From Flavobacterium aquidurense (GTDB lineage: Bacteria > Bacteroidota > Bacteroidia > Flavobacteriales > Flavobacteriaceae): a stretch of 64,000 nt of DNA. The notes beneath the pieces were generated by a model. The model saw only the letters and a program-made list of their open reading frames with translations. It was not told the DNA's origin and ran no database searches. Positions within the stretch are counted from its first letter, which is position 1. Every line of letters begins with the position of its first letter. Where the stretch lies: assembly GCA_900107365.1 (NCBI GenBank), contig FNPS01000015.1, forward strand, positions 1 through 64,000, in the 5' to 3' direction. Below are positions 7,975 to 17,530 of the stretch, piece after piece. The position numbers were made by a program, and so were the translations under genes.

Positions 7975-10900
7975 ATGAACAAATTCATTAGAAATATTAT
8001 TGCTTTTTCACTTAAGAATAAAGCATTTACCTTTTTTTGGGTTGGATTATTGGCTGTTGCCGGATTTATTTCCTTCAAAAATATGCCAATCGACGCCTTT
8101 CCGGATGTAACGAATACTCAAATTATTATCATTACGCAATGGAACGGCAAAAGTGCTGAAGAAGTAGAACGTTTTGTGACTTCACCCATCGAAATCTCTA
8201 TGAACTCGGTTCAGAAAAAGACCAGTGTTCGTAGTATTACCATGTTTGGATTATCTGTTATTAAAATCATTTTTGATGATGGAGTCGATGACACTTTTGC
8301 ACGTCAGCAGGTCAATAATTTATTAAAAAATGTTTCGCTTCCAGATGATGTTGAACCAGATGTTCAGCCTCCATACGGACCGACTGGAGAAATATTCAGA
8401 TATATTGTAAAAAGTAACAGCAGAGATAGTAGAGAATTATTGACTTATCAAAACTGGGTTATCGACAAACAACTTCGCTCCGTTCCTGGTGTGGCCGATT
8501 TAAATGTTTTTGGAGGACAAACTAAAACGTACGAAGTTGGTGTTGATCCAATCAAATTAGCAAAATACAACATTACTCCATTACAAGTTTACAATGCTGT
8601 AAATGCAGGAAACTTAAATGTTGGTGGAGATATTATTGAGAAAAACGGACAAGCTTTTGTAGTTCGCGGTGTCGGGCTTTTAAAATCGATTCCGGATATT
8701 GAAAATATTATTGTTGATGATGCCGGAGGAAATCCAATTTTGGTAAAAAATGTTGCTTCTGTTTACGAAAGCGCAATGCCAAGAGTTGGTCAAACCGGAA
8801 TTGGTAAAAACGATGATGCTGTTGAGGGAATTGTTGTAATGCGAAAAGGCGAAAATGCTCAGGAAACTTTAGCCTTAATAAAAGATAAAATCAAGGATTT
8901 AAATGAGAATGTTCTTCCGAAGGATATTAAAATAGAAACTTTTTACGACCGTGATAATTTGATGAATTTCACGACTGAAACAGTAATGCACAATTTATTT
9001 GAAGGAATTATTCTGGTTACTTGTGTCGTATTTCTTTTCATGGCCGACTGGAGAACTACTTTTACGGTCTCAATTGTTATCCCGTTATCCTTATTGTTTG
9101 CTTTTTTATGTCTGAAGATGATGGGAATGAGCGCCAATTTGCTGAGTTTGGGTGCGGTCGATTTCGGAATTATTATTGATGGCGCGGTGGTTATGGTCGA
9201 GGGATTGTTTGTGGTATTGGACCACCGGGCACATCAATTAGGAATGACAGCCTACAATAAAATAGCTAAAGGAAGTTTGATTAAAAAAACCGGAACAGAA
9301 ATGGGTAAAGCTATTTTCTTTTCTAAATTAATCATCATTACTGCTTTATTGCCAATATTCTCGTTCCAGAAAGTAGAAGGAAAAATGTTCTCGCCCCTAG
9401 CCTACACTTTAGGTTTTGCCTTAATGGGAGCTTTACTATTTACTCTTACATTAGTTCCGGTTTTATCGCATATACTGTTGAATAAAAACGTAAAAGAAAA
9501 ACACAACCCGTTTGTGAATTTCTGGGACAGAATTGTAGGCAAAGGTTTTGCCTGGACATTTAAACATAAAGTCCAAACACTTATAGCTTCCGTAGCGATT
9601 GTGGCTTCGATTTTCTTCTCAGCTACCTTTTTAGGAACTGAATTCCTTCCGCAATTAAATGAAGGAGCTTTATGGGTAACTGCAGAATTACCAATGAGTA
9701 CATCACTTCCAGAAAGTGTTCAAACGGCGGCAATGATTCGAAAAGATCTCGAAAGTTTTCCGGAAGTCAAAAATGTATTGTCGCAAACAGGACGAAGCAA
9801 TGACGGAACAGATCCAAACGGATTCGGGTTTATTCAGCTTCAGGTTGATTTAAAACCAAAATCGGAATGGACTCGAAAAATCAGCATGGATGAATTAATT
9901 AATGAAATGGATAATAAACTGAAAGTGCATCAGGGAATTACCTATAATTATTCACAACCCGTTATTGATAACGTAGCCGAATCTGTAGCTGGTTTTAAAG
10001 CATCAAATGCCGTGAAAATTTATGGAGATGATTTAGATAAACTCGATGAATTATCAAATGAAGTTTTAGCCAAGATCAAAGACATTCCAGGTATAAAAGA
10101 TGCCGGGATTCTTAGAAACGTTGGTCAGCCAGAAATTAGTGTGATTCTGGACAGAGAAAAAATGGCCGCTTACGGTGTTACATTGAGCGATGCACAAGCC
10201 GTTTTAGAATTGGCTTTTGGAGGAAAAACGGCCACTCAAAAATATGAAGATGAAAAGAAATTTGATGTGAGAGTTCGTTTTTCTAAAGAATACCGTAAAG
10301 ATGAAGAAGACTTGGCCGAACTTAAAGTTCCAACTATTAGTGGAGTTAAAATTCCACTAAAAGAAATCTGCGATATTAAAACCGTAACTGGTCCTGCTTT
10401 TATTTACAGAGATAATACAAAACGTTTTATTGGTGTAAAATTCTCTGTTCGCGATAGAGATTTAGGAAGTACGATTGCCGAAGCACAGAAAAAAGTAGCT
10501 GAACTAAAAATGCCTACAGGTTATACAACAGGCTGGACAGGAGAATTTGAAAACCAGGTTCGTGCCAGTGCACGTTTGGCTCAGGTTGTACCAATCAGTT
10601 TAATCGGAATATTTGTATTGCTGTTTATTCTTTTCGGAAATATTAAAGATTCTTTGCTTGTTTTAGCAAATGTTCCGTTTGCCATTATTGGGGGAATTAT
10701 GGCTTTACACATTACTGGAATGAATTTTGGAATCTCTGCTGGTGTTGGTTTTATTGCTTTACTTGGAATTTGTATTCAAAATGGAGTAATCTTAATATCC
10801 GAATTTCATCATAATCTGAAGGCAAAATTCACATTAGAAGAATCCATTTTTATGGGAGTAAAAGCAAGAACAAGAGCGGTAGTTATGACTGCATTAATGG

Positions 10901-11073
10901 CATCAATAGGTTTAATGCCAGCCGCAATTTCAACCGGAATTGGTTCTGAATCACAAAAACCATTAGCCATTGTAATTATTGGAGGTTTAATAACAGCCAC
11001 TATTTTAACACTATTGGTTTTCCCAATTATATTTTGGGTTTTCAACCGCAAGAAAAATGTTCCCATTGAATAA
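7975..11073 (+). CDS. czcA: CzcA/CusA-type heavy-metal RND efflux pump
   Basis: A 1032-aa inner-membrane proton-driven pump with the usual RND layout: TM1 near residues 13-32, a large periplasmic porter loop, TM2-TM6 (about 335-500), TM7 near 535, a second porter loop and TM8-TM12 (about 870-1025). The fourth transmembrane segment carries DFGIIIDGAVVMVE (D about residue 395). In the published grouping of metal RND pumps this DFG...DG form goes with divalent-metal (Zn/Co/Cd/Ni) exporters of the Czc type rather than Cu/Ag exporters of the Cus type. It works with the TolC-like channel and adaptor upstream. The metal assignment is inference from that motif. A stem-loop terminator follows at 11119. 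Confidence 0.9.
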   Translation: MNKFIRNIIAFSLKNKAFTFFWVGLLAVAGFISFKNMPIDAFPDVTNTQIIIITQWNGKSAEEVERFVTSPIEISMNSVQKKTSVRSITMFGLSVIKIIFDDGVDDTFARQQVNNLLKNVSLPDDVEPDVQPPYGPTGEIFRYIVKSNSRDSRELLTYQNWVIDKQLRSVPGVADLNVFGGQTKTYEVGVDPIKLAKYNITPLQVYNAVNAGNLNVGGDIIEKNGQAFVVRGVGLLKSIPDIENIIVDDAGGNPILVKNVASVYESAMPRVGQTGIGKNDDAVEGIVVMRKGENAQETLALIKDKIKDLNENVLPKDIKIETFYDRDNLMNFTTETVMHNLFEGIILVTCVVFLFMADWRTTFTVSIVIPLSLLFAFLCLKMMGMSANLLSLGAVDFGIIIDGAVVMVEGLFVVLDHRAHQLGMTAYNKIAKGSLIKKTGTEMGKAIFFSKLIIITALLPIFSFQKVEGKMFSPLAYTLGFALMGALLFTLTLVPVLSHILLNKNVKEKHNPFVNFWDRIVGKGFAWTFKHKVQTLIASVAIVASIFFSATFLGTEFLPQLNEGALWVTAELPMSTSLPESVQTAAMIRKDLESFPEVKNVLSQTGRSNDGTDPNGFGFIQLQVDLKPKSEWTRKISMDELINEMDNKLKVHQGITYNYSQPVIDNVAESVAGFKASNAVKIYGDDLDKLDELSNEVLAKIKDIPGIKDAGILRNVGQPEISVILDREKMAAYGVTLSDAQAVLELAFGGKTATQKYEDEKKFDVRVRFSKEYRKDEEDLAELKVPTISGVKIPLKEICDIKTVTGPAFIYRDNTKRFIGVKFSVRDRDLGSTIAEAQKKVAELKMPTGYTTGWTGEFENQVRASARLAQVVPISLIGIFVLLFILFGNIKDSLLVLANVPFAIIGGIMALHITGMNFGISAGVGFIALLGICIQNGVILISEFHHNLKAKFTLEESIFMGVKARTRAVVMTALMASIGLMPAAISTGIGSESQKPLAIVIIGGLITATILTLLVFPIIFWVFNRKKNVPIE

Positions 11074-11118
11074 GAATTTCAAAATAAATTAATTGGTTAA
11101 ATTAATTTGGTTAAAGAG

Positions 11119-11150
11119 AAAGCATCATTATTTTTAATGGTGCTTTTTTG
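11119..11150 (+). terminator. Terminator of the efflux operon
   Basis: AAGCATCATT (11120-11129) pairs with AATGGTGCTT (11136-11145) with one G-T wobble, followed by a run of T on the plus strand. Confidence 0.75.
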
Positions 11151-11199
11151 ATTCCATTACATTTTAGTTTAATATCTTGCATCATAATCAAACCCATTT

Positions 11200-11802
11200 A
11201 TGAAATATATCTATTTTTTAATAACGCTTTTTTCAATTTCATTATTAGCTTCAGTGATAAATGCAAAAGAAGGATTTACTTGTTTTCTTGAAGTTATTCC
11301 GGCAATTATTGGATTTATAATTCTCGCTTTCACTTTTAAAAAATTTCGCTTTACAAATTTCACTTATACATTAATCTTAATTCATTGTATCATCTTATTT
11401 ATTGGCGGACATTATACTTACGCCGAAGTTCCTTTTTTTGATTATATAAAAGAAGTCTTTCATCAAAGTAGAAATAATTATGATAAAGTGGGGCATTTTG
11501 CACAAGGATTCGTGCCAGCAATGATTATAAGAGAACTATTTATTCGAAAAGAAGTAATCAACAATAAAAGCTTTTTCAACTTTATTATTGTCAGTATTTG
11601 TTTAGCAATCAGCGCCACCTACGAATTTATAGAATGGTTTGTTTCGCTGGCAACCGGCGAAGGCGGAGATTCTTTTTTAGGAACTCAGGGATATATTTGG
11701 GACACACAATCTGATATGTTGTATGCAACTATTGGAGCAATTGTAGCTTTGGTTCTCTTTTCTAAAATTCAGGATAAACAAATTCAGAAAACGCATTTTT
11801 AA
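11200..11802 (+). CDS. DUF2238 (YjdF-like) integral membrane protein
   Basis: A 200-aa membrane protein with about five or six hydrophobic segments (roughly residues 5-22, 30-46, 53-70, 107-120, 125-147 and 168-187). Conserved-looking polar motifs lie between them: KVGHFAQGFVPA, ATYEFIEWFV and FLGTQGYIWDTQSDM, with the Asp, His, Glu and Trp positions that mark the DUF2238/YjdF family. The family's function is unknown to me. It lies alone after the efflux operon terminator. A weak stem-loop at 11832-11859 lies beyond its stop and mainly serves the opposite strand. Confidence 0.8.
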   Translation: MKYIYFLITLFSISLLASVINAKEGFTCFLEVIPAIIGFIILAFTFKKFRFTNFTYTLILIHCIILFIGGHYTYAEVPFFDYIKEVFHQSRNNYDKVGHFAQGFVPAMIIRELFIRKEVINNKSFFNFIIVSICLAISATYEFIEWFVSLATGEGGDSFLGTQGYIWDTQSDMLYATIGAIVALVLFSKIQDKQIQKTHF

Positions 11803-11831
11803 TTAATTCTTTTAAATTATATAAAATAAAA

Positions 11832-11859
11832 AACGACCTTCTGCTCAAGGAAGGTCGTT
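11832..11859 (-). terminator. Terminator of the ankyrin-repeat gene
   Basis: AACGACCTTC (11832-11841) and GAAGGTCGTT (11850-11859) form a perfect 10-bp stem. On the minus strand it is followed by a T tract, so it ends the ankyrin gene; it may also stop read-through from the convergent DUF2238 gene. Confidence 0.8.
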
Positions 11860-11890
11860 AAGTATACTAACTCAAACTCGTTTTAAACTT

Positions 11891-12274
11891 TTATTTTAAA
11901 TCTTTCAAAATTGCAATAGCATCTGTTGCATTTGACAATTGTGCATATTTCAATGCTGTGAAACCTTGTTCGTTTTTATCTTCCGGACGAGCACCATTTT
12001 CTAATAAAACTTTTATTATTTCAACTTTATTATAACGTGCTGCAATCATTAATGGTGTCATGTCTTCTGATTTTTCATTAACATCAGCACCGTAAGCGAT
12101 AAATTTTTTCACTACTTCTACATCTCCTTTACTTACCGCTACATGCAATGGAGCAGAGAAATTGTGTGAAACTTCAATTTTTGGATTCACTACTGATGAT
12201 GTGTGATTCGCTGCCATTGAAACATTGGCAAAAGCTACTAAAGCTACTCCTAAAACAATTACTGAATTTTTCAT
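11891..12274 (-). CDS. Small secreted ankyrin-repeat protein
   Basis: A 127-aa protein with a signal peptide (hydrophobic residues 4-20, cleavage after SMAA) followed by about three ankyrin repeats. Typical units are PLHVAVSKGDVEVVKKFIAYGADVNEK and TPLMIAARYNKVEIIKVLLENGA, shown here by their TPL.AA and GA.V/P signatures; a last partial repeat starts FTALKYA. Such small periplasmic ankyrin proteins bind other proteins, but no partner is visible here. It is divergent from the SRPBCC gene, with a 328-bp shared upstream region. Codon use looks native. Confidence 0.85.
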   Translation of the reverse strand: MKNSVIVLGVALVAFANVSMAANHTSSVVNPKIEVSHNFSAPLHVAVSKGDVEVVKKFIAYGADVNEKSEDMTPLMIAARYNKVEIIKVLLENGARPEDKNEQGFTALKYAQLSNATDAIAILKDLK

Positions 12275-12602
12275 GTTGATTGATTGTTAAATTGATTGAT
12301 TATTGATGATTTTTAAATTCTATGTAAATGTACTCTATTTTTTGTATTATGCATTACCAAGTACCTTGTTTTAACTAATTCTTAACATTCATTTAATAAA
12401 AAACTGATAAACGCTCCTGAATGTTAAATTACCGTTTCATATATAGACGCTCATTTATTCAATATGTTACAGTTTAAATCAAAAAAATATAAAAAATCTT
12501 ATATTTTTTTCCCGATACCGTAAAACAGCACTTTATCTTTTTTAACTTTACTATGCTGAATCGTAGCAAAATAAACTAATATTAACCTTTAAACCATTGA
12601 AT
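12275..12602. other. Divergent intergenic region, ankyrin/SRPBCC genes
   Basis: This 328-bp gap must hold two divergent promoters. Two TTGATTGATT-like words lie next to the ankyrin start, and an A/T-rich inverted repeat (about 12482-12512) lies midway. No perfect TTG-N17-23-TAnnTTTG promoter was found on either strand. Confidence 0.4.
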
Positions 12603-13142
12603 ATGCTTATCATCAAAAGAATGCTGCTTATTCTGATACTGATTGTGTCAATTGTTTTAATTGCTGCTTACTTTATGCCAAAAGATTATGCAGTAGAAAG
12701 AGAAATCACCATTAACAAACCTTCTGATAGTGTTTTTAATTATGTGAGATATTTAAAAAATCAAAATGAGTTTAGCGTCTGGGCTAATATCGATCCCAAA
12801 ATGAAATCAACCTATAAAGGAACTGATGGAAATGTAGGTGCTATTTCAGCCTGGGAAAGTAGTGTAAAAGATGTGGGAGTTGGAGAACAGGAAATTACCA
12901 AAATAACAGAAGGAAAACGTATTGACTTTGCTTTACGTTTTAAAGAACCTATGAATGATACTGCTGTTGGATTTATGTCTACTGAATCTATTACAGGAAA
13001 TCAAACAAAAGTAAAATGGGGAATCAACGGTGTTTTTCCTTATCCAATGAACATCATGATGCCCATGATGAATATGGATAAAATGATTGGAAAAGATTTA
13101 CAAAAAGGACTTGAAAATTTAAAAATCAAAATGGAGCAATAA
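12603..13142 (+). CDS. SRPBCC-fold (START/polyketide-cyclase-like) membrane-anchored protein
   Basis: A 179-aa protein with one N-terminal membrane helix (residues 5-24) and a SRPBCC ligand-binding fold after it, recognised by VEREITINKPSDSVFNYVRYLKN-type opening, a central WANIDPKMKSTYKG segment and a C-terminal amphipathic helix. The ATG at 12603 is preferred to a TTG two codons upstream. Proteins of this kind bind hydrophobic small molecules, but the ligand is unknown. The gene is convergent with purC and separated from it by a 16-bp inverted repeat that can end both transcripts. Confidence 0.8.
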   Translation: MLIIKRMLLILILIVSIVLIAAYFMPKDYAVEREITINKPSDSVFNYVRYLKNQNEFSVWANIDPKMKSTYKGTDGNVGAISAWESSVKDVGVGEQEITKITEGKRIDFALRFKEPMNDTAVGFMSTESITGNQTKVKWGINGVFPYPMNIMMPMMNMDKMIGKDLQKGLENLKIKMEQ

Positions 13143-13145
13143 AAG

Positions 13146-13214
13146 TTTAGCCACAGATTACAAAAATTAAAAGGATTTTTAAAATCTCTTTAATCTGTGT
13201 AATCTGTGGCTAAA
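13146..13214. repeat. Inverted repeat with GCCACAGATT motif, bidirectional terminator
   Basis: TTTAGCCACAGATTAC (13146-13161) and GTAATCTGTGGCTAAA (13199-13214) are perfect 16-bp arms around a 37-nt A/T-rich loop. It lies between two convergent genes. The same GCCACAGATTA word borders the composite repeat at 18891-19208, so it is a dispersed element, not a one-off hairpin. Confidence 0.8.
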
Positions 13215-13237
13215 AAATTTAGGCTTAAAATCTAAGT

Positions 13238-14194
13238 TTAAGCTTTGCTATTTAGATAATCTAAAACATTTTTATTAATACGTTCATCGATATTATTGAT
13301 ATCAGCCTTAACGAATTTTTCTCCTAAAATATTCTCGTATAACTCAATATATCTTTCAGAAACAGATTCGATGTATTCATCAGTCATATTTGGAATTTGT
13401 TGTCCTTCCTGACCTTGAAAGCCATTTTCGATCAACCAACGACGCACAAACTCTTTTGATAATTGTTTTTGCTCTTCTCCTTTTTCCTGTCTTTCGTGGT
13501 ATCCTTCTGCATAGAAATAACGGGAAGAATCGGGAGTGTGAATTTCATCAATTAAAACAATAACACCATCTTTCGTTTTACCGAACTCGTATTTTGTATC
13601 AACTAAAATCAAACCACGACTTGCAGCGATTTCAGTTCCTCTTTGAAATAAATCACGAGTGTATTTTTCTAAAACAATATAATCTTCTTCAGTAACAATT
13701 CCTTTTGCCAAAATATCCTCACGCGAAATATCTTCGTCATGAGAACCGTTGTCCGCTTTTGTAGTTGGAGTAATAATTGGTTCTGGAAATTTATCATTTT
13801 CCTTTAAACCTTCAACCATAGTTACACCACAAATTTGTCTTTTTCCTGCAGCATATTCTCTAGCAGCGTGTCCTGAAACATAACCACGAATTACCATTTC
13901 TACTTTAAATGGCTCACATAAATGTCCGACAGCAACGTTTGGATCTGGTGTAGCAATCAACCAATTTGGAACAATATCTTCAGTCAGTTCCATAAATCTG
14001 GTTGCAATCTGATTTAAAATTTGTCCTTTGTACGGAATCCCTTTTGGTAAAACGACATCAAAAGCCGAAAGTCTGTCGGTTGCGACCATTACTAAAAGTT
14101 CATCATTGATGTTGTAAACTTCTCTAACTTTTCCGCGGTAAACTGATTTCTGATTCGGGAAATTAAAATTTGTTGTTGTAATTGTATTGCTCAT
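13238..14194 (-). CDS. purC: Phosphoribosylaminoimidazole-succinocarboxamide synthase
   Basis: A 318-aa enzyme of purine synthesis that joins aspartate to CAIR with ATP to give SAICAR. The N-terminal signature YRGKVREVY, then ATDRLSAFDVVLPKGIPYKG, and the later IRGYVSGHAAREY and DTKYEFG motifs are those of SAICAR synthetase. At 318 aa it is of the longer form found in Bacteroidetes and eukaryotes rather than the 235-aa E. coli form. The start is 128 bp after the stop of the S9 peptidase, transcribed the same way; they need not share a transcript. Confidence 0.95.
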   Translation of the reverse strand: MSNTITTTNFNFPNQKSVYRGKVREVYNINDELLVMVATDRLSAFDVVLPKGIPYKGQILNQIATRFMELTEDIVPNWLIATPDPNVAVGHLCEPFKVEMVIRGYVSGHAAREYAAGKRQICGVTMVEGLKENDKFPEPIITPTTKADNGSHDEDISREDILAKGIVTEEDYIVLEKYTRDLFQRGTEIAASRGLILVDTKYEFGKTKDGVIVLIDEIHTPDSSRYFYAEGYHERQEKGEEQKQLSKEFVRRWLIENGFQGQEGQQIPNMTDEYIESVSERYIELYENILGEKFVKADINNIDERINKNVLDYLNSKA

Positions 14195-14322
14195 TATTGT
14201 AAGTTGTGTTGTTGTTTTACGAATGCAAATTTAAAACTAATTAAAAGAGCAAACAAGAAAGTATTCAGTTTTCAGTCACAGTTTAGAGTTTTGATGCTGC
14301 AATTGAAAACTGCGACTGTAGA

Positions 14323-16671
14323 CTATTTTTTAAGAAGTGTTGAATTAAATAAATTTAAGATTCTTCCGTATTCGTCGATCCATGAATACGTTTCCTTGAA
14401 ACCATGAGTCTCTACAGGGAAGGAAGCCAGGCTCCAGTTCTTTTTCTCTAATTCTATAAAACGCTGAGACAAACGTACAATATCTTTATACTCTACATTG
14501 TCATCAACCATTCCGTGCAACATTACAAGGTTTCCTTTCAAGTTGTCTGCAAAATATATTGGCGAGCTTTTCTTGTAAGCTTCCGGATCCGTTTCTGGAA
14601 AATTTAAAATATTTCCTGTGTATCCGTGATTGTAGTGTGCCCAATCTGTAACAGAACGCAAAGCTGCTCCAGATGTAAATTCGCCGGGTGTTGTAAGCAT
14701 TCCCATTAAAGTAATAAAACCACCGTATGAACCACCATAAATCCCTACTCTATTAGCATCAATTCCATATTTATCCACTAATAACTTCTTACCATCAAGA
14801 TGGTCAGACAAATCTTTTCCTCCCATGAAACGATAAATTCCAGTTCTGAAATCTCTTCCATAACCATCACTACCTCTATAATCGATATCCAATACGGTGT
14901 AACCTAAATCAGTCAGCAAATTATGAAACATGTACTCTCTGTAATAATTACTCCAAAAATTATGAGCATTTTGAAGATAACCAGCACCATGAACAAAAAT
15001 TACAGCTGCTTTGTTTGCTACTTCTGCTTTTGGCGTATAAATTCTCGCATTAACAGGCGTTCCGTCTTGCGCTTTAAAGGTGATCACTTCAGGAGCTCTC
15101 CATTTATATTGCTTGAAAGCTTCTGTTGTTGAAGAAGAAATTTGCTGTAAAGTCGTATTTTTTTTATTATCAGCCAGATAAAAATCCCAGGGAATATTTT
15201 TATACGAATAACGAACTAATAGTGATTTTTCGTCTGGAGAAAGTACTACTTCGTGTGCGCCGTCTTTAGTTAAAATGGGTTGTAGGACACCATCAGCAAG
15301 AGCCAATTTATAAAAATTTCTATTTCCCGGATGAGTAGTATTGGTGCTTAAGTAAAATACTTTTTTATCTTTTGATAATGTAACATCACGAACTTCCCAA
15401 TTTCCATTTGTCAATTGTGTTTTCTTTTTGGTCTTTACGTTATAAGTATACAAATGAGAATATCCTGTAACTTCAGATTGAAAATAAATCGTTTCATTAT
15501 CTGCAAGAAAATCTAAATTTCCAGAAGAAAAAGAATAACCCGGAATTCCAGGTCCGCCAATCCAGGCTTCATCATGTTGATGTTCTATTTCTTCGAAAGT
15601 TCCTTTATCCAAATTTAGACTAACTAACCATCTGTCTTTATTATCCTGACTTCTGATTTCTACAATAGCCAATGATCCATCTTCATTGTAAACAGGAGCC
15701 TGAGGAACAATTAGTTTATCTTCTTTTGGTTTATTTTTTAAATTGTCGTACGATTCATAATACTTAGGTGTATCCTGAATATGACTTAAAGTTGAAAAAT
15801 TCACATAATAAACAGAATCTTTTGCAACAGAATAAATTCCGAATTTTGTTTTTACAAAATTTGCTGTAGAAACTTTTTCCTTTGTATCCGGTGTTTGATT
15901 ATAACCGTCAGCAGTTATAAAAACTTCCATTTTTTCTTTTTTTACTTCAGTATCTTCTACTAATCTAAAAGTGGCAAAATTTCCGTTTGGATTTACTTTT
16001 AGAGTATTAAAATCGTCTTTACCATAAAAATATTCCTTTGCAAAATCAGATTTTACAGCTTTACTTTTGGCAAGATTCCATTGTTTCCTGGCTTCTTTAT
16101 CTTTTATAAACTGAAATAATTCTTTTTGCTGCGTAGTTAAAAAAGTCTCTTTCTCAGGTTTTACTTCTTTTTTAATCCCTTTGCTAAAGTTCGTGATTTG
16201 CAAAATCGTACCTTCTTTAGTATTGTATTTAAAGATGTTATCGTTTTGTTCAAAAAAAAGTATTCCGGCTTGAGATCCTAATTGCAAATTAGAAATTGGA
16301 GTTGATTGCTGAATCATTTTCTTCGAAATTTTCGATTGAATTGAGTAAGAATACAAACTTCCTTTATCTAAATAGTAAACAACATCAGATCCTGGTTTTG
16401 TTTTAAAATCCATTTGAGAAAAAACAGCTTCTTTTGGTAAGACAATTTCTGGTTTTGCCATTCCTTTTTGCCAGAAATAAGTACTTGTTCCTAATTCATC
16501 TTTCGGATTCCATTCAAAATAGACTTTCTTTCCGTCTAATGACCAGCGTCCATTTGTTGGTTGATTTCCAATAAAAGATTCCCCTTTCATTATTTCTTCT
16601 AATTTCAGATTCTGGCTATGGCCAGTAACAGAAAGAAATAAAAAGGCAAGGATAAAAATGTTTTTTGTCAT
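14323..16671 (-). CDS. Secreted S9 family peptidase (prolyl oligopeptidase/DPP4-like)
   Basis: A 782-aa serine peptidase with signal peptide (MTKNIFILAFLFLSVTGHSQ), the reason the start at 16671 is preferred to a start 14 codons upstream. Residues about 20-520 form a beta-propeller with WD-like blades (DGKKVYFEWNP, SPDEKSLLVRYS, SKDKKVFYLSTNT). The C-terminal alpha/beta hydrolase domain carries the nucleophile elbow GGSYGGF, the Asp in MVDDNVEY and the His in VETHGFKE. Such enzymes cleave short peptides after proline or small residues in the periplasm. The substrate is not deducible. Confidence 0.9.
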   Translation of the reverse strand: MTKNIFILAFLFLSVTGHSQNLKLEEIMKGESFIGNQPTNGRWSLDGKKVYFEWNPKDELGTSTYFWQKGMAKPEIVLPKEAVFSQMDFKTKPGSDVVYYLDKGSLYSYSIQSKISKKMIQQSTPISNLQLGSQAGILFFEQNDNIFKYNTKEGTILQITNFSKGIKKEVKPEKETFLTTQQKELFQFIKDKEARKQWNLAKSKAVKSDFAKEYFYGKDDFNTLKVNPNGNFATFRLVEDTEVKKEKMEVFITADGYNQTPDTKEKVSTANFVKTKFGIYSVAKDSVYYVNFSTLSHIQDTPKYYESYDNLKNKPKEDKLIVPQAPVYNEDGSLAIVEIRSQDNKDRWLVSLNLDKGTFEEIEHQHDEAWIGGPGIPGYSFSSGNLDFLADNETIYFQSEVTGYSHLYTYNVKTKKKTQLTNGNWEVRDVTLSKDKKVFYLSTNTTHPGNRNFYKLALADGVLQPILTKDGAHEVVLSPDEKSLLVRYSYKNIPWDFYLADNKKNTTLQQISSSTTEAFKQYKWRAPEVITFKAQDGTPVNARIYTPKAEVANKAAVIFVHGAGYLQNAHNFWSNYYREYMFHNLLTDLGYTVLDIDYRGSDGYGRDFRTGIYRFMGGKDLSDHLDGKKLLVDKYGIDANRVGIYGGSYGGFITLMGMLTTPGEFTSGAALRSVTDWAHYNHGYTGNILNFPETDPEAYKKSSPIYFADNLKGNLVMLHGMVDDNVEYKDIVRLSQRFIELEKKNWSLASFPVETHGFKETYSWIDEYGRILNLFNSTLLKK

Positions 16672-16776
16672 GGTAATTGTTTTTGAGAAAACAAAAATAC
16701 ACTTTGAAAGCAATTAAAAAAATTGTTTTTCCTGTATGATATATAAACTATTAGTTTGCAAATGATTAAAAACAAA

Positions 16777-16802
16777 AATCCCCGAAGATAACTTCAGGGA
16801 TT
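16777..16802 (-). terminator. Terminator of the DUF502 gene
   Basis: AATCCCCGAAG (16777-16787) and CTTCAGGGATT (16792-16802) pair with one mismatch. The minus strand continues into a T-rich tract. It lies 25 bp beyond the stop of the DUF502 gene. Confidence 0.75.
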
Positions 16803-16826
16803 GTTTATATTATATATTAGAGAAAA

Positions 16827-17414
16827 TCATTTAAAACCTAAAATTCCTTTTCCTAATGATTTTATTGATTCATCCAGACTTCCTAAAGTTGTCTCTGGCA
16901 ACCTTCTAATATTTGATGCACTTACGACATAAATTTGCCCGTGATCTTTAGAAGGTGCTGCGGGTACAAAAACTACGGCATTTCCATCGGCATTTTCTTC
17001 AATTAGATGAGCAGGTTGCCAGTATTCACCATACTTCAATAATATTGGTAAATTAGGATTCGGCTTAGCCACTTTATGTGCCAATTTTTCTTCAGCCAAT
17101 TTTTTATTCTTTTCATATCCTGGTAAAAAAACCATTAATTTATCATCTACCCAGTCTGCGAACTTTTTTAAGAAAGACAATCGTACTAAATATCCACTGA
17201 AGTAAATCAATAATATTAAAAATAATCCTCCAAGAATATCACTCCCAACTGGTCCTAAAATTTTATCTAAATGCAATATATGAGAAACTTTGTCTCCGTA
17301 TTTTCGAAAAAATCCCCATACTTTCTCCAATATCATAAAAAAAACAACCAAAGGCAAAAGCAAAATAATTCCAGAAATACAATTTTTTTGAAGCTGATGT
17401 AAAAATTTTTCCAT
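16827..17414 (-). CDS. DUF502 family membrane protein
   Basis: A 195-aa inner-membrane protein. Two transmembrane helices lie at about residues 14-33 and 56-75, linked by a loop with VWGFFRKYGDKVSHIL. A soluble C-terminal part begins with PILLKYGEYWQPAHLIEE and contains VFVPAAPSKDHGQIYVV. This layout matches DUF502, a widespread family of unknown function. The start ATG is at 17414. It is flanked by its own terminator (16777) and by that of the HAD gene upstream (17447), so it is probably monocistronic. Confidence 0.85.
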   Translation of the reverse strand: MEKFLHQLQKNCISGIILLLPLVVFFMILEKVWGFFRKYGDKVSHILHLDKILGPVGSDILGGLFLILLIYFSGYLVRLSFLKKFADWVDDKLMVFLPGYEKNKKLAEEKLAHKVAKPNPNLPILLKYGEYWQPAHLIEENADGNAVVFVPAAPSKDHGQIYVVSASNIRRLPETTLGSLDESIKSLGKGILGFK

Positions 17415-17446
17415 GTTTTGATGATTAAATTAATATTCAAAAAAAA

Positions 17447-17470
17447 AACTTATCTAAAATAAGATAAGTT
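17447..17470 (-). terminator. Terminator of the HAD-IIB phosphatase gene
   Basis: AACTTATCT (17447-17455) and AGATAAGTT (17462-17470) form a perfect 9-bp stem followed on the minus strand by a run of eight or more T. Confidence 0.85.
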
Positions 17471-17530
17471 TTATAAAATTATAAATTTGACCTCAATAAA
17501 CAATGTTTTTTGAAGATAAATATCTAAAAA

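Noticed and set aside
7975..11073. CusA copper/silver pump
   Set aside because: The TM4 motif DFG...DG is that of divalent-metal pumps, so the Czc name is preferred.
14204..14407. Plus-strand frame of 67 codons across the purC/S9 peptidase gap
   Set aside because: It overlaps the end of the S9 peptidase in antisense and has no recognisable features.
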